From Spirochaetota bacterium (GTDB lineage Bacteria; Spirochaetota; Spirochaetia; SZUA-6), in contig QNBI01000086.1 in NCBI GenBank assembly GCA_003641675.1, positions 1-7,419 of the forward strand: a stretch of 7,419 nt of DNA. The letters run 5' to 3'. Made by a program: the position numbers and the translations under genes. This document shows positions 6,950 to 7,419 of the stretch, piece after piece (within the stretch, counting starts at the first letter, position 1; every line of letters begins with the position of its first letter). The notes under the pieces were generated by a model. That model was given only the letters and a program-made list of their open reading frames with translations. It was not told where the DNA came from and did no database searches.

Positions 6950-6981
6950 GAAAATAAGTATAAAAAAGTGTAGTTTACAGT

Positions 6982-7224
6982 GTGTATATTACAACGAGAA
7001 AAATAATTTATCCAGAAGGAGACGAACTGGAAATTGAACATGCTCTTACTATAAATGAGCTTGTCGATTTAAACGGTTTCCCGTTGAATTTGCCATTGCC
7101 GACTTCCAGGATGATTGTTTACAGAATTATGAAAATTACTACCGATACATATAGGGGCGGAGAGACAGTTAAGTATTTTCTTGAACTCCTTACCAAATAT
7201 GAATTGGAAGAATATGTAATATAG
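6982..7224 (+). CDS. Small conserved-looking hypothetical protein (80 aa)
   Basis: I do not recognise this protein. It is 80 residues, acidic in the first third (PEGDELEIEH) and at the C-terminus (YELEEYVI), with no signal peptide, membrane segment or cysteine, so it is probably a small soluble cytosolic protein. The start is GTG at 6982; an in-frame stop lies at 6961-6963 and the first in-frame ATG comes only at residue 44, so GTG is the only reasonable choice. No clear Shine-Dalgarno sequence precedes it. Its stop codon TAG (7222-7224) overlaps the AGGAGG of the STAS gene, and its start is 9 nt short of contiguous with that gene, so the two are very likely one operon. The context suggests a role beside an anti-sigma antagonist switch, but this is inference from position. 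The gene is supported by the tight junction rather than by homology. Confidence 0.68.
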   Translation: MYITTRKIIYPEGDELEIEHALTINELVDLNGFPLNLPLPTSRMIVYRIMKITTDTYRGGETVKYFLELLTKYELEEYVI

Positions 7225-7228
7225 GAGG
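7223..7228 (+). promoter_or_regulatory. Strong ribosome binding site of the STAS gene
   Basis: AGGAGG lies 5 nt before the first ATG (7234) and 8 nt before the second (7237). It overlaps the stop codon of the 80-residue gene, a layout typical of coupled translation. Either ATG could be used. Confidence 0.85.
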
Positions 7229-7233
7229 ATATT

Positions 7234-7419
7234 ATGATGTTTACAAAAAAAGAAATCTCTTCGGCAGAAGTGATACTCGAGGTTCATGGAGCTCTTAACG
7301 GAGATACAGCAGACCAGTTCCAGAAGAATTTGGAAGAACTTGCAGCAAGTCCTCATCGAATTATTACCCTGAACCTTTCCGATGTTAATGCAATTAATTC
7401 TTCCTGTATCGGGAAAATC
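7234..7419 (+). CDS. STAS-domain protein, anti-sigma factor antagonist type (truncated by window edge)
   Basis: The first 62 codons are visible and the gene runs off the right edge. The pattern follows SpoIIAA/RsbV: a first strand AEVILEVHGALNGDTADQF (11-29) matching the 'L.G.LD..TA..F' start, a helix KNLEELAAS, the strand RIITLNLSDV (42-51), and AINSSCIGKI (53-62) at the place of the FMDSSGLGVIL phosphorylation loop. S56 aligns with the phosphorylated S58 of B. subtilis SpoIIAA; the usual D before it is N55, and the following G is C58. Such proteins bind an anti-sigma kinase when unphosphorylated and so release a sigma factor or partner. Whether this one is phosphorylated cannot be judged. 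The start is either ATG of the ATGATG pair after a strong AGGAGG. The kinase and phosphatase partners are not in the window. Confidence 0.85.
   Translation, partial: MMFTKKEISSAEVILEVHGALNGDTADQFQKNLEELAASPHRIITLNLSDVNAINSSCIGKI

Larger units (their letters stand above)
6831..6981. other. Divergent intergenic region
   Basis: This 151-nt AT-rich stretch separates the minus-strand operon from the plus-strand pair. Besides the operon promoter and the repeats listed separately, the plus strand offers only weak promoter candidates: TATAAA at 6959-6964 without a clear -35, or TTGAAA at 6948-6953 with TAGTTT at 6971-6976 and a 17-nt spacer. The second would place the transcription start at about the GTG codon itself. 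I see no RNA gene and no terminator hairpin. Confidence 0.5.

Noticed and set aside
7069..7356. Minus-strand open frame of 95 residues across the 80-residue gene and the STAS gene
   Set aside because: It is antisense to two plus-strand genes, one with a strong AGGAGG and a clear STAS pattern. Its translation is rich in Cys, Phe and His, typical of a reverse-strand shadow.
1..7419. CRISPR arrays, tRNA or rRNA genes, insertion sequences
   Set aside because: No regularly spaced repeats, no cloverleaf-like or rRNA sequence and no transposase or terminal inverted repeats were seen; nearly all of the window is coding.

Overview
The window looks like chromosomal DNA from a spirochaete (Treponema/Spirochaeta-like). 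The clue is a radical SAM/SPASM protein (minus strand, 5340-6830) whose architecture matches the family I know as 'spiro-SPASM', described from spirochaetes. The AT-rich sequence and gene content fit, but the lineage is an inference from family knowledge, not from a marker gene.

Positions 1-6830 hold one tightly packed minus-strand operon, transcribed right to left. In order it encodes: (1) a radical SAM/SPASM protein with an SpsF-like N-terminal domain (5340-6830); (2) a GT-A type glycosyltransferase-like protein (4400-5365); (3) an SpsF-family cytidylyltransferase (3729-4418); (4) a three-part protein joining an SpsG/PseG-like GT-B half, a zinc ribbon and a SAM methyltransferase (2014-3729); (5) an ATP-grasp ligase with a long C-terminal extension (365-1996); (6) the N-terminal 122 residues of a secreted N-acetylmuramoyl-L-alanine amidase, cut by the window edge (1-368). 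The junctions are overlaps of 26, 19, 1 and 4 nt and one 17-nt gap carrying a Shine-Dalgarno sequence. I see no internal terminator, so the genes are probably co-transcribed and translationally coupled.

Positions 6831-6981 are an AT-rich divergent intergenic region. It carries a plausible minus-strand promoter very close to the first ATG of the operon, three AGTTGA direct repeats around that promoter, and three AGCTATT heptamers.

Positions 6982-7419 hold a plus-strand pair: an unrecognised 80-residue protein with a GTG start, and the N-terminal half of a STAS-domain protein (anti-sigma factor antagonist type), cut by the window edge and preceded by a strong AGGAGG.

Working model: the operon makes and transfers an unusual nucleotide-activated, possibly methylated and ligase-modified sugar or polyol phosphate for a surface glycan or glycoprotein. 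Activation would be by the SpsF enzyme, with processing by the SpsG-like, methyltransferase, ATP-grasp and radical SAM modules, and transfer by the glycosyltransferase. No sugar substrate can be read from the sequence. The usual partners of a sialic or pseudaminic acid route (NeuB/SpsE-type synthase, aminotransferase, dehydratase) are absent from the window. The amidase at the operon end suggests a link to the cell envelope.
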